NCBI GenBank assembly: GCA_014526335.1 | Contig: JACTAT010000217.1 | Location: 267,224 to 331,223, forward strand | DNA length: 64,000 bases | Reading direction: 5' to 3' | From: Chrysaora quinquecirrha | Taxonomy: Eukaryota > Cnidaria > Scyphozoa > Semaeostomeae > Pelagiidae | Shown here: positions 43,274 through 64,000 of the stretch, one piece after another | Position numbering within the stretch: position 1 is the first letter of the stretch | Layout of the letters: the number at the start of each line of letters is the position of its first letter | Notes under the pieces: model-generated | Databases searched by the model: none | What the model was told of the DNA's origin: nothing | Seen by the model: only the letters and a program-made list of their open reading frames with translations | Made by a program: the position numbers and the translations under genes

Positions 43274-64000
<20,727 letters not shown>

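Overview
The window is nuclear DNA of an intron-rich, AT-rich metazoan. It carries 36 short coding exons with GT/AG borders and consistent codon phases, and introns filled with retroelements, DNA transposons, microsatellites and satellite arrays. The gene set (a KPNA2-like importin alpha and the motile-cilium gene SPAG17) and the repeat mix (CR1/L2-like LINEs, Penelope-like GIY-YIG elements, hAT, piggyBac) suggest a marine invertebrate, possibly a cnidarian. That placement is a weak inference; nothing here fixes the species.

Layout: two genes lie head to head and account for almost all coding sequence. On the minus strand an importin subunit alpha gene runs from its ATG at 42811 down to 407 and continues off the left edge (20 exons, about 430 codons). 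On the plus strand SPAG17 starts at 43274 and runs off the right edge (16 exons, about 1216 codons). The 462 bp between the two ATGs is a candidate bidirectional promoter with three CCAAT boxes and an exact RFX X-box match on the SPAG17 side. The two products have no known joint function: importin alpha is the nuclear-import adaptor, SPAG17 a scaffold of the axonemal central pair.

Importin introns: a LINE relic and a 658-bp TIR element (intron 17), microsatellite-bearing dispersed repeats (introns 5, 16, 18), a 2.9-kb foldback element (intron 15), a second LINE (intron 10), and in intron 9 an 8.6-kb TTAA-flanked piggyBac element whose broken transposase is sandwiched between inverted arrays of a ~148-bp satellite. 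A second, 3.3-kb element built of inverted 160-bp and 157-bp repeats has inserted inside its left terminal repeat. SPAG17 introns: a telomere-like tract (intron 1), dispersed repeat copies (introns 2, 4), an inverted pair of Penelope GIY-YIG fragments (intron 3), a dead hAT transposase (intron 7), a palindrome and a long AT run (intron 10), a tRNA-like sequence (intron 13), and a Penelope/LINE/hairpin cluster (intron 15).

Most unusual: the piggyBac/satellite composite with its nested insertion; the 2.9-kb foldback element carrying a minisatellite; a one-base frame break inside SPAG17 exon 14; and an importin ARM-repeat segment that could not be located. All identifications are by eye; no database search was run.
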